64,000 nucleotides of DNA from JABDQW01 sp942492025 (GCA_942492025.1 CALODJ010000009.1:62001-126000), one strand, 5' to 3'; counted from the first letter of the stretch, positions 34,225 through 43,527 are shown. Notes: generated by a model from the letters alone, not told the origin. Made by a program: numbers and translations.

Positions 34225-35151
34225 ATGAAAGTTGCTGTTTTTGGTGGTACTGGATTCGTTGGTAGTTATCTGATCGATGCACTGGTGGCGTCAGATCACC
34301 ATCCCGTGGTGCTGGTTCGGGAGGGCAATGAGTACAGACTCAATCATGCTGATAAATGCACGCTTGTTAGAGGCGATATCGAAGATAATGGCGCGATCGA
34401 AACCGCGCTCCAAGGCGCTGATGCGGCGATTTACAACATCGGTATTCTGAGGGAATTTCCTGAAAGAGACATCACTTTCGATTCGCTTCACTATGAATCA
34501 GCCCTGCAGGTCATCGACACCGCAGAAGAGGCTGGTGTAAAGCGATTTTTGCTGATGAGTGCGAACGGCGTCAAGGCTGACGGCACCGCCTACCAGCGGA
34601 CCAAATACAAGACTGAGCAATACCTGAGCGCCTCTGCGCTCGACTGGACAATTTTCCAACCCTCGGTCATCTTCGGCGACCCACGTGGACGTATGGAATT
34701 TGCGACACAGCTCTCACGAGATATTATCGCATCGCCATTGCCGGCGCCGCTTTTTTACGACGGCTTGTTGCCTACGGGAGCCGGTCAGTTCCTGCTCTCA
34801 CCGGTGCACGTAAAAAATGTCGCAGATGCTTTTGTGAGAAGCCTTGAAAACACCGAAACCATCGGCAGGATTTATCGCCTGGGTGGCGAGGAGACGCTGA
34901 CCTGGAAGGAGATCTTAACGAGAATTGCCATGACTACAGGGAGGCGAAAACTCATGCTACCGGTATCGGCATGTGCGGTATCAGTGGCTGCACGCGTGCT
35001 GCAGCGTTTCGATATGTTTCCGATTACGCAAGACCAGATCAGGATGTTGATGGAAGGCAATGCCTGTCCTGTTGATGATCTGGTTGAACTGGGTATTGAA
35101 CCGCTCGCTTTCAGCGCGGACAATCTTGCTTATCTGAATGACGTGAGCTGA
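34225..35151 (+). CDS. NAD(P)-binding NDUFA9-like atypical SDR protein
   Basis: A 308-aa Rossmann protein of the NDUFA9/atypical SDR group. The N-terminal VAVFGGTGFVGSYLIDAL motif and RGDIEDNGAIETALQGADAAIYNIGI are typical. The C-terminal half has the family's VLQRFDMFPITQDQI segment. The bacterial members have no known role; in mitochondria NDUFA9 is a complex I subunit. ATG 34225 is chosen (GAGAG 9 bases upstream); a TTG two codons upstream is also open. The stop is 120 bp before a hairpin repeat. Confidence 0.85.
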   Translation: MKVAVFGGTGFVGSYLIDALVASDHHPVVLVREGNEYRLNHADKCTLVRGDIEDNGAIETALQGADAAIYNIGILREFPERDITFDSLHYESALQVIDTAEEAGVKRFLLMSANGVKADGTAYQRTKYKTEQYLSASALDWTIFQPSVIFGDPRGRMEFATQLSRDIIASPLPAPLFYDGLLPTGAGQFLLSPVHVKNVADAFVRSLENTETIGRIYRLGGEETLTWKEILTRIAMTTGRRKLMLPVSACAVSVAARVLQRFDMFPITQDQIRMLMEGNACPVDDLVELGIEPLAFSADNLAYLNDVS

Positions 35152-35270
35152 CTGTCGTGGACGAGACTCTATTTGAACTATCCCAAACAGCAGCGGCAGT
35201 TCCTCTGATACTGTCGACAGGCAGATCGTGATAGCTAGCCCGTATGCCGAAAGGATCGCAATGTGTATTG

Positions 35271-35305
35271 TTAAGGAAGCTCTGAATTAATCAGAGTTTC
35301 CTTAA
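35271..35305. repeat. Solo terminal hairpin of the five-hairpin repeat
   Basis: TTAAGGAAGCTCTGA, short loop, TCAGAGTTTCCTTAA: complete TTAAGGAA ends on both sides. It sits between convergent genes, a good place for a bidirectional terminator. A TAGCCCG fragment is also near 35235. Confidence 0.78.
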
Positions 35306-35313
35306 AATATATG

Positions 35314-35943
35314 CTAATGATACTTCACAGAGCAGCCGTAGGGACGCGTGACGCGGTATTCAATCGGTTTGCCCGCTTTTAACGACTGCAAGGCCGCTTT
35401 GACATAATTTTTCGCCCTGGCAATATCAGCTTGATCGCTGCTTGGAATACTGTCTATGCCACCCATGTAGACCAGCTTTCCATCGGGGTCGATGATATAC
35501 ATGTGCGGTGTAGTTTTTGCGCCGTACAAACGGCCAATATCACCCTTCTCATCCAGTATCACGGCTGAAGGAGAAGCATTGCGTTTCAGGGTCAGATCAT
35601 TGGCCTGGCCGGCAGAAACATGGCCCTGTTTTCCGGGGGCCGAGGAAATGATGGATAGCCAGACGATACTGTCATTGGTGGCTGCTTTTTGCAGCGCCTG
35701 CATGTTGTTGCTTTGATAGTGCTTGCGGACATACGGGCAATCGTGATTGGTCCATTCCAGTACCACCGTTTTGCCTCTATACTGTTTCAGCGTGTGCGTC
35801 TGTCCATCACTGTCGATAGCGGTGAAGTCAGGTGCCGGTTGATCGATATCAACTGCCGCATTTCCGGCGAAGGAATGCATACCTGAAAAAACCACTAACA
35901 GCATACAGAAAAGTCGTGGATAGTGGTGCATTTTTGGTCTCAT
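35314..35943 (-). CDS. Periplasmic redoxin (AhpC/TSA, thioredoxin-fold)
   Basis: A 209-aa thiol-oxidoreductase-like protein with a signal peptide (LFCMLLVVFSGMHSFAGNAA). The redoxin core has QPAPDFTAIDSDGQTHTLK near residue 38, VVLEWTNHDCPYVRKHY with a single cysteine near residue 75, and TTPHMYIIDPDGKLVYMGGI near residue 140. A second Cys is at the C-terminus (YGCSVKY). GGAGAG precedes ATG 35943. It lies 40 bp downstream of dsbD on the same strand, so it is probably cotranscribed with, and perhaps reduced by, DsbD. Confidence 0.85.
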   Translation of the reverse strand: MRPKMHHYPRLFCMLLVVFSGMHSFAGNAAVDIDQPAPDFTAIDSDGQTHTLKQYRGKTVVLEWTNHDCPYVRKHYQSNNMQALQKAATNDSIVWLSIISSAPGKQGHVSAGQANDLTLKRNASPSAVILDEKGDIGRLYGAKTTPHMYIIDPDGKLVYMGGIDSIPSSDQADIARAKNYVKAALQSLKAGKPIEYRVTRPYGCSVKYH

Positions 35944-35983
35944 CGTGGTCTCTCCAGTAATTATGGTCAACGCCGTGTGACTT

Positions 35984-38083
35984 TTATTCGTTCAACTGGT
36001 TCAAGCTCTGCAGCACGATACCCCTGGTCAGAATATTGGGTAGTATGATCGCTTCACGTTGAAGATCAGCTGGAAACAATAAATACAATGGCACACCGCT
36101 GCGTCCGTATTGTGCGAGCACCTGGGTAATGGCTGGATCCTGATTCGTCCAGTCACCTTTCATATATACCACGGTTTTGTCGCGAAGTTCCTTCTGGATC
36201 TGAGTACTGTTGAGCACCGCTTTCTCATTGACCAGACAGGTGATGCACCATGCCGCGGTGAAATTGACCAGTACCGGTTTACCTTCTGCGCGATAGCGGG
36301 CCAATGCGCTGGCATCGTACGCTAACGCTGTGTTCTGCCCGTCTGATGATACGGAAGCGGCTTGTTCGAGTTTCCATAACAGACTGCCCATCAGTCCGAT
36401 AACCAGCAGCAGCGTGGTTACAGCCGAGACTCGCCAACCACGGCCTGCACTGCGGGTGTTCTGCCAGAACCACAGTCCCAGGGCAACAAAAACCAGTGAT
36501 ATCTGGGCGTAGAGCAAGCCGGGTTTATCGACTTGTTGAGCGAGTACCCATAACAACCAGGCGACGGTGGCATACAGAGGGAAGGCCAGCACTTGTTTGA
36601 CGCGTTCCATCCAGACCCCCGGTTTGGGCAAAAAGCGTGCCATACCGGGCCAGAGACTGATCAGTAACCACGGTAGCGCCATCCCAAAACCAAGACATAT
36701 AAACACCATCAGGCTGATCCAGGCTGGTTGATTCAAGGCGTATCCCAATGCCGTGCCCATGAAGGGGGCGGTGCAGGGTGTTGCTACGATAACGGCCAGC
36801 ACACCGGTGAAAAAAGCACCCAGGTAGGTGCGATAGGATGCCAGATTCTGGCCAAGCCCGCCCCAGCTTTCACCGAACGACCATACGCCGGAAAACTGCA
36901 AACCCATGGCAAAGATCAACCAGGTCAGCGTCAGCACAAATACCGGTGATTGCAGCTGAAATCCCCAACCGATAGCTTCGCCACCGGCGCGCAATACTAA
37001 CAAGACGGTCGCGATAACCGCAAAACTGATCAGCACGCCTAGCGTAAACACGTAAGCATTACGGCGTGCCATAACGGGCGACCGTGCGGCTGTTTGCACG
37101 ATCGAGACCGCCTTGAGTGACAGTATCGGGAACACACACGGCATCACGTTCAACAGCAGACCACCCAGGATCGCAAAGGATAAAATTAGCGATAAATGCG
37201 CTGCGTTTGAATCCGTTACAACCGGGCTTCTGACTTCAAAGGCACGTGTGATTGTGCCATCGGGTAAGGCCTCACTGACTACCAGGACACCTTGTAAAGT
37301 ATTCAGTTGACTGCCTTTCAGGTCTCCGCGACGTACGCGCAACGAAAGTTCTCTATCTGAGATTTTGTGAATTTGATCCGCGGCATGTTCAGCAATACCG
37401 TACTCGTCAGCGAAAAAATACACATCCTGCAGCCGCAACGAAACGTGTTCATCGAGCTGTACGCGCAAGTCGATTTCGTTATCCTGTACTTGAATGCGAC
37501 TGGGCCAGGGCAGGGGTTGGGGTAAGCGTTGTAGAATGGCTTGAATGCGTGGTTGCCACAGCGAAGGTCGAGCAGCTCCTGGCGCAGCTACCCGTAATAC
37601 TAAGCTGAACTGGCCTTGCTCAGGTATGCACGTCTCCTGACAGACTAACCAGTCGACCTTCGCTTTCAGTGTTATCTGACCGGGATCGATTGCTGCAGGC
37701 ACGGTCATGCGTACCAACAGCCAGGCCTCCTGGCTGTAGCCGTAATTCATCAATGGCCCCACCGGTAGGCGCTGTGGATAGGGCCAGTGTATTGGGCTGG
37801 CCACGAAACCCGGCGGTAACTGCCACTGGATGTGTGGTGGATTACCCGAATCCCCGGGATTTTGCCAGTAGGTATGCCAACCATCGATGATGTCAAAATT
37901 GACGGCCACCCAGAACGACTGACCGGCGACGATGCTATCCTGTTCGCTTAACAGGCTGGCACGAACATGCGGTGTGATGACATCAGTCATCTCCATTGAA
38001 CTGGCGCTGGCATGAGTATTGAATCCCGCCAGGTTGATGACCAGAAAAAGCTGAAAAAGCAGTACTCTATGCGATAAAGGCAT
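35984..38083 (-). CDS. Thiol:disulfide interchange protein, DsbD/ScsB family
   Basis: A 699-aa membrane protein that would carry reducing power from the cytosol to periplasmic thiol proteins. After a signal peptide, an N-terminal periplasmic domain includes WHTYWQNPGDSGNP (near residue 66). The central membrane part has about eight helices with the two conserved Cys in MPCVFPILSLKAVSIV and ATPCTAPFMGTALGYAL. The C-terminal thioredoxin domain has AAWCITCLVNEKAVL (CxxC). ATG 38083 is chosen as start of the signal peptide (MPLSHRVLLFQLFLVINLAG); an upstream open start at 38134 has no support. The redoxin gene follows directly. Confidence 0.9.
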   Translation of the reverse strand: MPLSHRVLLFQLFLVINLAGFNTHASASSMEMTDVITPHVRASLLSEQDSIVAGQSFWVAVNFDIIDGWHTYWQNPGDSGNPPHIQWQLPPGFVASPIHWPYPQRLPVGPLMNYGYSQEAWLLVRMTVPAAIDPGQITLKAKVDWLVCQETCIPEQGQFSLVLRVAAPGAARPSLWQPRIQAILQRLPQPLPWPSRIQVQDNEIDLRVQLDEHVSLRLQDVYFFADEYGIAEHAADQIHKISDRELSLRVRRGDLKGSQLNTLQGVLVVSEALPDGTITRAFEVRSPVVTDSNAAHLSLILSFAILGGLLLNVMPCVFPILSLKAVSIVQTAARSPVMARRNAYVFTLGVLISFAVIATVLLVLRAGGEAIGWGFQLQSPVFVLTLTWLIFAMGLQFSGVWSFGESWGGLGQNLASYRTYLGAFFTGVLAVIVATPCTAPFMGTALGYALNQPAWISLMVFICLGFGMALPWLLISLWPGMARFLPKPGVWMERVKQVLAFPLYATVAWLLWVLAQQVDKPGLLYAQISLVFVALGLWFWQNTRSAGRGWRVSAVTTLLLVIGLMGSLLWKLEQAASVSSDGQNTALAYDASALARYRAEGKPVLVNFTAAWCITCLVNEKAVLNSTQIQKELRDKTVVYMKGDWTNQDPAITQVLAQYGRSGVPLYLLFPADLQREAIILPNILTRGIVLQSLNQLNE

Positions 38084-38279
38084 AAGGTCAGTGTTCGTGT
38101 AGATGATTCGGGAACAGTATACGTGTTGCAACAATCAATAAACCCGCAGTGAACGCGGGATCTGACGCGATCAGCGGGCTAGAATCCGTAGACAATTAAT
38201 TCATTTTCAACAGGCTGTGCACAGTGTTACGATACCGAGTAGAACCGATCAATTTTTTACTGCAACTGTGTGAACTCGC

Positions 38280-39344
38280 ATGGGTAAAGCCTCCGAAATC
38301 CCGCTACAACTAGTAGAAGAAATACGCAGCAAGGCGTTGCGTGCGTCCAGACCGCGTGATTTGACGCCTGAGCAGCAGGATGCCTTGCATGAACGAATAA
38401 AGTCTTTGCTCGAACAGGTTAATGCTGTGCTGATCACGCACTATTATGTCGATGAGCAACTGCAGATTCTGACGGATGCCACTGGCGGTTACGTTGGCGA
38501 TTCGCTGGGTATGGCTGATTACGGCAATCGCCATCCGGCAACCACACTGGTCGTGGTCGGGGTCCGCTTCATGGGCGAATCGGCAAAGATCCTCAATCCG
38601 GAAAAACGCGTCATAATGCCGGATCTGGCCGCTGAATGTTCTCTCGATCTGAGTTGCCCCATCGGGACCTTCAGGGCCTTCTGTGACCAGCATCCTGACA
38701 GAACGGTTGTGGTTTATGCCAACACCAGTGCCAAAGTCAAGGCGCGGTCGGACTGGGTGGTGACTTCATCCAATGCTGTAGATATTGTTGCGCACCTGCA
38801 TTCCAGGGGCGAAAAGATCATCTTTGCACCTGATCGCCATCTGGGAAACTACGTTCAGAACCAGACCGGTGCCGACATACTCAACTGGCAGGGCTTTTGT
38901 GTCGTACACGATGAGTTCAAGGCAAAGGAACTGCACCGATTAATGCAGGAATACCCCGATGCCGAGGTGATTGCACATCCCGAGTCACCGACTGAAGTGC
39001 TGGATATGGCACACGCAATTGGTTCTACCACTCAGCTGATCAATGCTGCAAAAGCGTCCAGAGCGAAAACGCTGATCGTTGCGACCGATTTTGGCCTGTT
39101 TCATAAAATGCACGAGGCGGCACCGGACAAGCAGCTGATCGCGGTGCCGACGGGTGGAAACAGCGCTTCCTGTGTCAGTTGTGCCCATTGTCCGTGGATG
39201 GCGATGAACAGTCTGGACAATCTTGCTGCGGTGCTGGAGGACGGTGCTGGCCACGAGATCGAGATCGACGAATCGGTGCGCAAAAAGGCCCTGATACCGA
39301 TCGAGCGCATGCTTGAGTTTTCACGCTCAGTCGGCAAGGTCTAG
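38280..39344 (+). CDS. nadA: Quinolinate synthase NadA
   Basis: Condenses iminoaspartate with dihydroxyacetone phosphate to quinolinate, the second step of de novo NAD synthesis. 354 aa. The three cluster ligands are in place: Cys120 (AAECSLDL), Cys207 (QGFCVVH) and Cys304 in CVSCAHCPWMAMN. Conserved THYYVDEQLQ and GVRFMGESAKILNP are present. No nadB or nadC nearby. ATG 38280. The TAG stop is the first three bases of a TAGCCCGCATTTCTCACCA repeat, so the repeat supplies the stop codon. Divergent from dsbD. Confidence 0.96.
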   Translation: MGKASEIPLQLVEEIRSKALRASRPRDLTPEQQDALHERIKSLLEQVNAVLITHYYVDEQLQILTDATGGYVGDSLGMADYGNRHPATTLVVVGVRFMGESAKILNPEKRVIMPDLAAECSLDLSCPIGTFRAFCDQHPDRTVVVYANTSAKVKARSDWVVTSSNAVDIVAHLHSRGEKIIFAPDRHLGNYVQNQTGADILNWQGFCVVHDEFKAKELHRLMQEYPDAEVIAHPESPTEVLDMAHAIGSTTQLINAAKASRAKTLIVATDFGLFHKMHEAAPDKQLIAVPTGGNSASCVSCAHCPWMAMNSLDNLAAVLEDGAGHEIEIDESVRKKALIPIERMLEFSRSVGKV

Positions 39345-39414
39345 CCCGCATTTCTCACCAGGCGGCGTGGAATACCGGTAAGGCATTGTTTTTTTGGCGT
39401 GAAGCTCGGATGAT
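39342..39414 (+). repeat. TAGCCCGCATTTCTCACCA repeat, 73 bp
   Basis: Nearly identical (about 4 differences in 73 bp) to 48514-48586. Both read from TAGCCCGCATTTCTCACC through GGCGGCGTGGAATAC and AAGGCATTG to GAAGCTCGGATGAT. The first three bases form the stop codon of nadA. Confidence 0.8.
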
Positions 39415-39418
39415 TAGG

Positions 39419-40753
39419 CTAGGGTTTTACAGAACTGGGTGAGGGCAGTGCCAGAAAGCCGTCCGGAGCCAGGCTCGTCGCGAGCATGACTTCGTTGATG
39501 TCACGGTGCTCGATCCAGGTGTCGATGCGCTGATGTCTGGGCGCAAGCCAGAAATCAATGATCTGTTCGCGCAGATGGGTGTATTGCATCAGTGCACTGA
39601 CTGTTGCTTGCAGCCGAGGGTCGATCGAACCCTGGTGCTCTGAGTTTTCGAATGACTGCTGCAAACGTACCAGCGCGTGCAGGCCGATCGCGAGGCCGAG
39701 TTCGCGAAACGCGAGCCGGTATTGTGGCGGTTGCTGTAACTCGCCGCTGCCTGAGTAGTAACGTAATCCGGTCAGGGCAGCGTCTAGAAGATTCCCGAGC
39801 AGCTGTGGTGGTGGCCGTACACCCTGTTTTCGCAACTGCTCTAAACGATAGGCATCGATCAGCAAGCCACCGATGCCGAGCGCATCGTCGGTGGTCCATT
39901 CTCCGTTGGTAACCATAGCCGCGAATCCGCCGATTTCGTGTTCGAGCATCGAGCCGGTATCCGAGGGTGGCACTGATGCCACGGTGGAAGCCAGTTGCAG
40001 GCTGGTGATGTAGCCGTCCAGTGGATCGTGCTTGCCCATTGAAGGTACCAGTGTGCGAGTTAGATCGATACTTTTTTTCCACACCATCCGCCGCAGTGGT
40101 TGGTCGGCGTTCGGCGCGTAGCTGAAGGCTGCAAATGCGGTGACAGCGAGTTCGCGCGCCCACAGGCTGTAGCGAGCTTGCCCGGTAGCGCGTGTCACCT
40201 GGTCGAGAGCGTGCATCCACTTTGTCAAATAGTGGAAATACTGACCATCGCGCTCCCATTCCAGACGTGCGTCAAACACAGCATCTGGCTCCCGTTCCGG
40301 TAAAGTTTTGCCGATACGAAGTCCCCCGACGGTCGGGTGCAATTCACCTTCATGTTCGCCAAGGCCACTGATCCAGCCCTCACGCGGGTCATCCTTGCGG
40401 TGCCGGCCCAGGCCGTGATGGACCTGGTCGACCAGCTTCAGCGCTAATTCGGTGTAAGCGGTGTCAGTGGTCGTGCGCGCCAGGCCAAGGTAGTTGCAAA
40501 CTGCGAATGCATCCGTCCAAAGGTAACGTTTACCCGGTTGTTCCGATGTCAAACCCGAACGCTGTGCATAGCTGCGCATCAAGTCAATGGCTTGTTGGGT
40601 GCGTCTGTCAATCAAGTTGGGGCTCTCCGTCTGGGTACCTGCAAATGTCGCCGACATGCCGGGCAGCAGCATAATCAGCGCACAACAGAGACGTCTAAAG
40701 TCAGTAATCAATATTAAGTATTGCTTGCAAGTGATTGTTATTATGTGAGCCAT
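39419..40753 (-). CDS. Exported helical protein, conserved hypothetical
   Basis: A protein of about 444 aa with an N-terminal signal peptide (ALIMLLPGMSATFAG). The mature part is helical and rich in aromatic and charged residues, with YLWTDAFAVCNYLGLAR near residue 75, HEGELHPTVGGLRIGK near 138, and GEWTTDDALGIGGLLIDAYRL near 285. The pattern of paired helices is reminiscent of six-hairpin glycosidase folds, but no catalytic residues can be named. The start is uncertain: ATG 40753, 40765 and 40786 are open, and a TTG about 20 codons downstream would give the shortest signal peptide. Convergent with nadA. Confidence 0.65.
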   Translation of the reverse strand: MAHIITITCKQYLILITDFRRLCCALIMLLPGMSATFAGTQTESPNLIDRRTQQAIDLMRSYAQRSGLTSEQPGKRYLWTDAFAVCNYLGLARTTTDTAYTELALKLVDQVHHGLGRHRKDDPREGWISGLGEHEGELHPTVGGLRIGKTLPEREPDAVFDARLEWERDGQYFHYLTKWMHALDQVTRATGQARYSLWARELAVTAFAAFSYAPNADQPLRRMVWKKSIDLTRTLVPSMGKHDPLDGYITSLQLASTVASVPPSDTGSMLEHEIGGFAAMVTNGEWTTDDALGIGGLLIDAYRLEQLRKQGVRPPPQLLGNLLDAALTGLRYYSGSGELQQPPQYRLAFRELGLAIGLHALVRLQQSFENSEHQGSIDPRLQATVSALMQYTHLREQIIDFWLAPRHQRIDTWIEHRDINEVMLATSLAPDGFLALPSPSSVKP

Positions 40754-41497
40754 GCGATGAGCCATGAAAAAGCCAGCGATTCGCAACGTGTAACACGATC
40801 ATTTTTACCCCGCCGGTTGCGCATTATCACCCACTGCAAATATCACACCAACAAAACCGTTTGTGTCGCAAAAAATGCCTGGCAAAAGCCCGACCTCAGG
40901 CAATAGACAGTAGGGCATATGTCCAAAACGCGACGGCTGCGGCAATTGTCGGATTCAAACACTTGTCATCAGGCCGTAGTATTGTTTGCAGCATAGGCCG
41001 GATGCAGATGTCAGGACAAGGGTCTAACCTGCCCACTCATACAGTGTTGTTCCGTGCTGGTGTCCGATAACGGAATCATGATCGAGATTATTGTGCGTTA
41101 TGACCCACGACGCCATACTAAATTTTACGCCATTCTAGCTTTGATAGAGATTTTGTTCAGTTTTTTCACGTAAGCGTCGCGTACCTAATACGCTGTGTTA
41201 CCTGTAACGGTTACTGTTTCGCTGTTTGCACCGGGTTTAAGGCGTTTTGAGGCTTGGCCAGACGCAGCATTTGAGATAGTTTAAATTTACAGAAATCCAA
41301 GGAAACGCTGAATAAATCAGCATCTCCCTAACCCGGATATTGCCAGAAAACGGCCGCCTTCGTGAAATAGCCGGGAAAATAGCAGGAATTGAAACAATCC
41401 TCGATGTGTGGGACCTAACCTCTTGTGAGAATTACAAGCAGAATTTCAGCCCTGATTGGATTTCGACGATTACAACACAACTATGGAGGTCATCCAT
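40754..41497. other. Long intergenic region with a repeat
   Basis: About 740 bp upstream of the small membrane protein gene. It holds a solo hairpin repeat (41298-41330). The frames here have no codon bias. A GGAGG ribosome binding site for the next gene is at about 41485-41489. Confidence 0.45.
41298..41330. repeat. Solo terminal hairpin of the five-hairpin repeat, covarying
   Basis: CCAAGGAAACGCTGA, loop, TCAGCATCTCCCTA. Relative to other copies the T-A pair of CTCTGA/TCAGAG is changed to G-C (CGCTGA/TCAGC), which keeps pairing. This is the only compensatory change I could spot among the copies. Confidence 0.7.
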
Positions 41498-41848
41498 ATG
41501 AGCAGGTTACACAATCACCATCACCCTGCGGGACTTGAGAGGGTCATTCTGAAAAAGCTACCAAAAATACTTCTTGGCGGTATCTTCATACCGGTTTTGA
41601 TGGCTGTTTTTGCCCGGTTATTCCCCATCACCGGCACGGCAACAGAGATAGCCAAACATCAGATAGGTATTGATATTCTTGCGATATCTCTGTTCTTTAT
41701 GGTGTGCTCGGCCGCGTTCACTGTAACCATTGGCTGTGTGATCGTGATGCTGATGAAAGGACCTGCCTACGTGGCTGATGCCTATGAGCTTGAAGATTCT
41801 GATGTACTCGAGCCAGAACAGAGAGGCAAGAAACGCGTAAAAATGTGA
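41498..41848 (+). CDS. Small two-helix membrane protein, 116 aa
   Basis: Unrecognised. Starts MSRLHNHHHPAGLERVILKK, a His-rich N-terminus, then two membrane helices: residues 24-40 (LLGGIFIPVLMAVFARL) and 58-84 (IDILAISLFFMVCSAAFTV...). An acidic then basic tail follows. ATG 41498 follows GGAGG at a good distance, so it is preferred over an in-frame ATG at 41456. Next to a GTCTGCGCG-type repeat end, 28 bp after the stop. Confidence 0.6.
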   Translation: MSRLHNHHHPAGLERVILKKLPKILLGGIFIPVLMAVFARLFPITGTATEIAKHQIGIDILAISLFFMVCSAAFTVTIGCVIVMLMKGPAYVADAYELEDSDVLEPEQRGKKRVKM

Positions 41849-41875
41849 AGTTAGCAAAGGTTTCAATGTCGCACC

Positions 41876-41915
41876 AGGAGTCTGCGCGGTAGAAATACCC
41901 GTAGCGAAAAAGTGG
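41876..41915 (+). repeat. Left end of GTCTGCGCG-family element
   Basis: Starts GGAGTCTGCGCGGTAGAAAT and continues with ACCCGTAGCGAAAAAGTGG, matching 61271-61308 almost exactly. Only this end is seen here; the right end (CCGCGCAGAC) is missing. Confidence 0.7.
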
Positions 41916-42056
41916 CTCGGCGTCATCCGCCAACTACGCGATGTGTCCACGTAGAGCTCTCCAGTTCGCATGAATACACCATAGGCGAATCCATGCCAAC
42001 CTCATGCCGGCAAGTTCTGCACAGGCAGGAACAGTCCTACATAGAGCGCATGAACG

Positions 42057-42764
42057 ATGAAATTGATTGCAGATACGATCCAACGAACATGCCCCGAGCA
42101 CGAAATTTATAATGATCTGCTGGAACTGGATGGAAAAACCATTCTTGAGCTGGGTTGTGGCAGTGCTGAAATAACCCGTGACCTAGCCACTTCGGGTGTT
42201 GATCGTAAAATCACCGCACTGGAAGTCGATGAGGTCGCCCATCAGAAAAACCTGCAGATGGCGGATCTGACTAATGTCACATTTCGACTTGCAGGTGCAC
42301 AGGATATCCCCATTGCCGATGAATCAGTTGATGTCGTATTCATGTTCAAGTCGCTGCATCACGTACCAGTAGATCTGATGGAACAATCGATGCGGGAAAT
42401 TCGACGCGTGTTGAAACCGGGTGGTCTCGTGTATATATCCGAGCCGGTTTTTGCGGGCGACTTCAACGAAATTCTGCGTTTATTCCACGACGAGCAACGC
42501 GTGCGCGAGGCCGCATTCAATACGGTAAAAAGAGCAGTCGATGAAGGCTCATTCGATCTGGTCGAGGAAGTATTTTTTAATGCGCCGAGGAAGTATGACA
42601 ACTTCGATGATTTTGAAAACAGAGTACTCGAGGTTACACATACTAACCATGCACTCGATGAGAGTGGCTACAGAGAAGTTAGACATCAATTCGAAGCACA
42701 TCTTTTTGGTGATGGTGCGCATTTTTTAGTGCCAGTGCGCGTGGATTTATTAAGGAAACGCTGA
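42057..42764 (+). CDS. SAM-dependent methyltransferase, UbiE/small-molecule type
   Basis: A 235-aa class I methyltransferase: ILELGCGSAEITRDLA near residue 29 (motif I), IPIADESVDVVFMFKSLHH near 85 and a GGLVYISEPVF motif near 122. The substrate is unknown. ATG 42057 has no strong ribosome binding site. The final residues (LLRKR) and the stop codon lie inside a hairpin repeat that begins at about 42750, so the C-terminus was rewritten by the repeat. Confidence 0.82.
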   Translation: MKLIADTIQRTCPEHEIYNDLLELDGKTILELGCGSAEITRDLATSGVDRKITALEVDEVAHQKNLQMADLTNVTFRLAGAQDIPIADESVDVVFMFKSLHHVPVDLMEQSMREIRRVLKPGGLVYISEPVFAGDFNEILRLFHDEQRVREAAFNTVKRAVDEGSFDLVEEVFFNAPRKYDNFDDFENRVLEVTHTNHALDESGYREVRHQFEAHLFGDGAHFLVPVRVDLLRKR

Positions 42765-42782
42765 CTAAATCAGAGTTTCCTG
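42750..42782. repeat. Solo terminal hairpin of the five-hairpin repeat, overlapping a gene end
   Basis: TTAAGGAAACGCTGA, loop, TCAGAGTTTCCTGAA. The reading frame of the methyltransferase continues into it and ends at a TGA within the first arm (42762-42764). Confidence 0.75.
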
Positions 42783-42928
42783 AAAGCGCTAACCAGCGTC
42801 AGAACATCATTGAGGAATTAAGTCGAATTGAATACGCGGGCTAATCCGTTAGTGAAGCTATGTGAAATCGGGCGCTATCTCAAATCTCACAACCTAAAAC
42901 ATGACTTGTTGTTTCTAATTTCAGTGTG

Positions 42929-42957
42929 TTGCTGTTAGACTGTAACGAATACATAAT
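42929..42957 (+). promoter_or_regulatory. Candidate sigma-70 promoter of the basic coiled-coil gene
   Basis: TTGCTG at 42929-42934 and CATAAT at 42952-42957 with a 17-bp spacer. A transcript from about 42964 would give a leader of about 19 nt before ATG 42983. A second TATAAT at 42965-42970 overlaps the predicted leader and is less likely. Confidence 0.4.
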
Positions 42958-42982
42958 AACCAAATATAATTGGAGTTCCTTA

Positions 42983-43426
42983 ATGGCCGCAACAAAGAAA
43001 CAGCCGGTTGCCAGAAATGCTGTGATTTCTAACTCTATCGATACTGCAGTGTATAATCTCGAGACTGCTCTTGAAAAGGTAAACAGAGCGGTAGCTGCAC
43101 GATCAGCTGAATCGAAAAAATTACTCATTGAATCACGCCGTTTGAGAAAACGTCATGTAGCTCAAATGAACAGGAAAAAACGTGCAATCGCGGTTGATAA
43201 AATGAACTCAAGTGTTGATACGCGCAAGGCGGTCAAGGTAGCCACCTCCGAACTGAATGCCACCAAAAAGATGATCGTAAAAACGACAGGCACACGTCAG
43301 GCTGTTCTGGAAGAACTGAACGGGCTCAAGCAGAGCCAGAAGAATGTCAGTGCCTATGTGAAGGCCATCTATGCCGCTGATCGCGCCATAGAGCGTTCAA
43401 ACAAGAAGAAAAAAGCCAGGCGTTAG
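42983..43426 (+). CDS. Highly basic helical protein, histone H1-like, 147 aa
   Basis: Unrecognised. Composition is dominated by Lys, Arg, Ala and Val with hardly any aromatic residues, and ends in SNKKKKARR. The segment ESKKLLIESRRLRKRHVAQM is strongly basic, and much of the chain can form a coiled coil. It might bind nucleic acid or act as an architectural protein, but no domain is seen. GGAG lies 8 bases upstream of ATG 42983, which is chosen over an in-frame ATG at 42926. Convergent with the next gene. Confidence 0.6.
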   Translation: MAATKKQPVARNAVISNSIDTAVYNLETALEKVNRAVAARSAESKKLLIESRRLRKRHVAQMNRKKRAIAVDKMNSSVDTRKAVKVATSELNATKKMIVKTTGTRQAVLEELNGLKQSQKNVSAYVKAIYAADRAIERSNKKKKARR

Positions 43427-43527
43427 TGTATTCGAGTAAAGGGTGTTTAACTCAGCACACTAATAATAATGCGCTCAAGTGAGTTAGATAAGGCATCATC
43501 TAATTGCATAGTCTGGCGCTCGAATAT

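Noticed and set aside
39555..40259. A 234-codon alternative minus-strand frame
   Set aside because: Overlaps the 444-aa exported protein in a different frame; composition is Arg-rich shadow-like, no ribosome binding site.
41912..42112. 66-codon plus-strand frame before the methyltransferase
   Set aside because: It overlaps the start of the methyltransferase in another frame and begins inside a repeat end.
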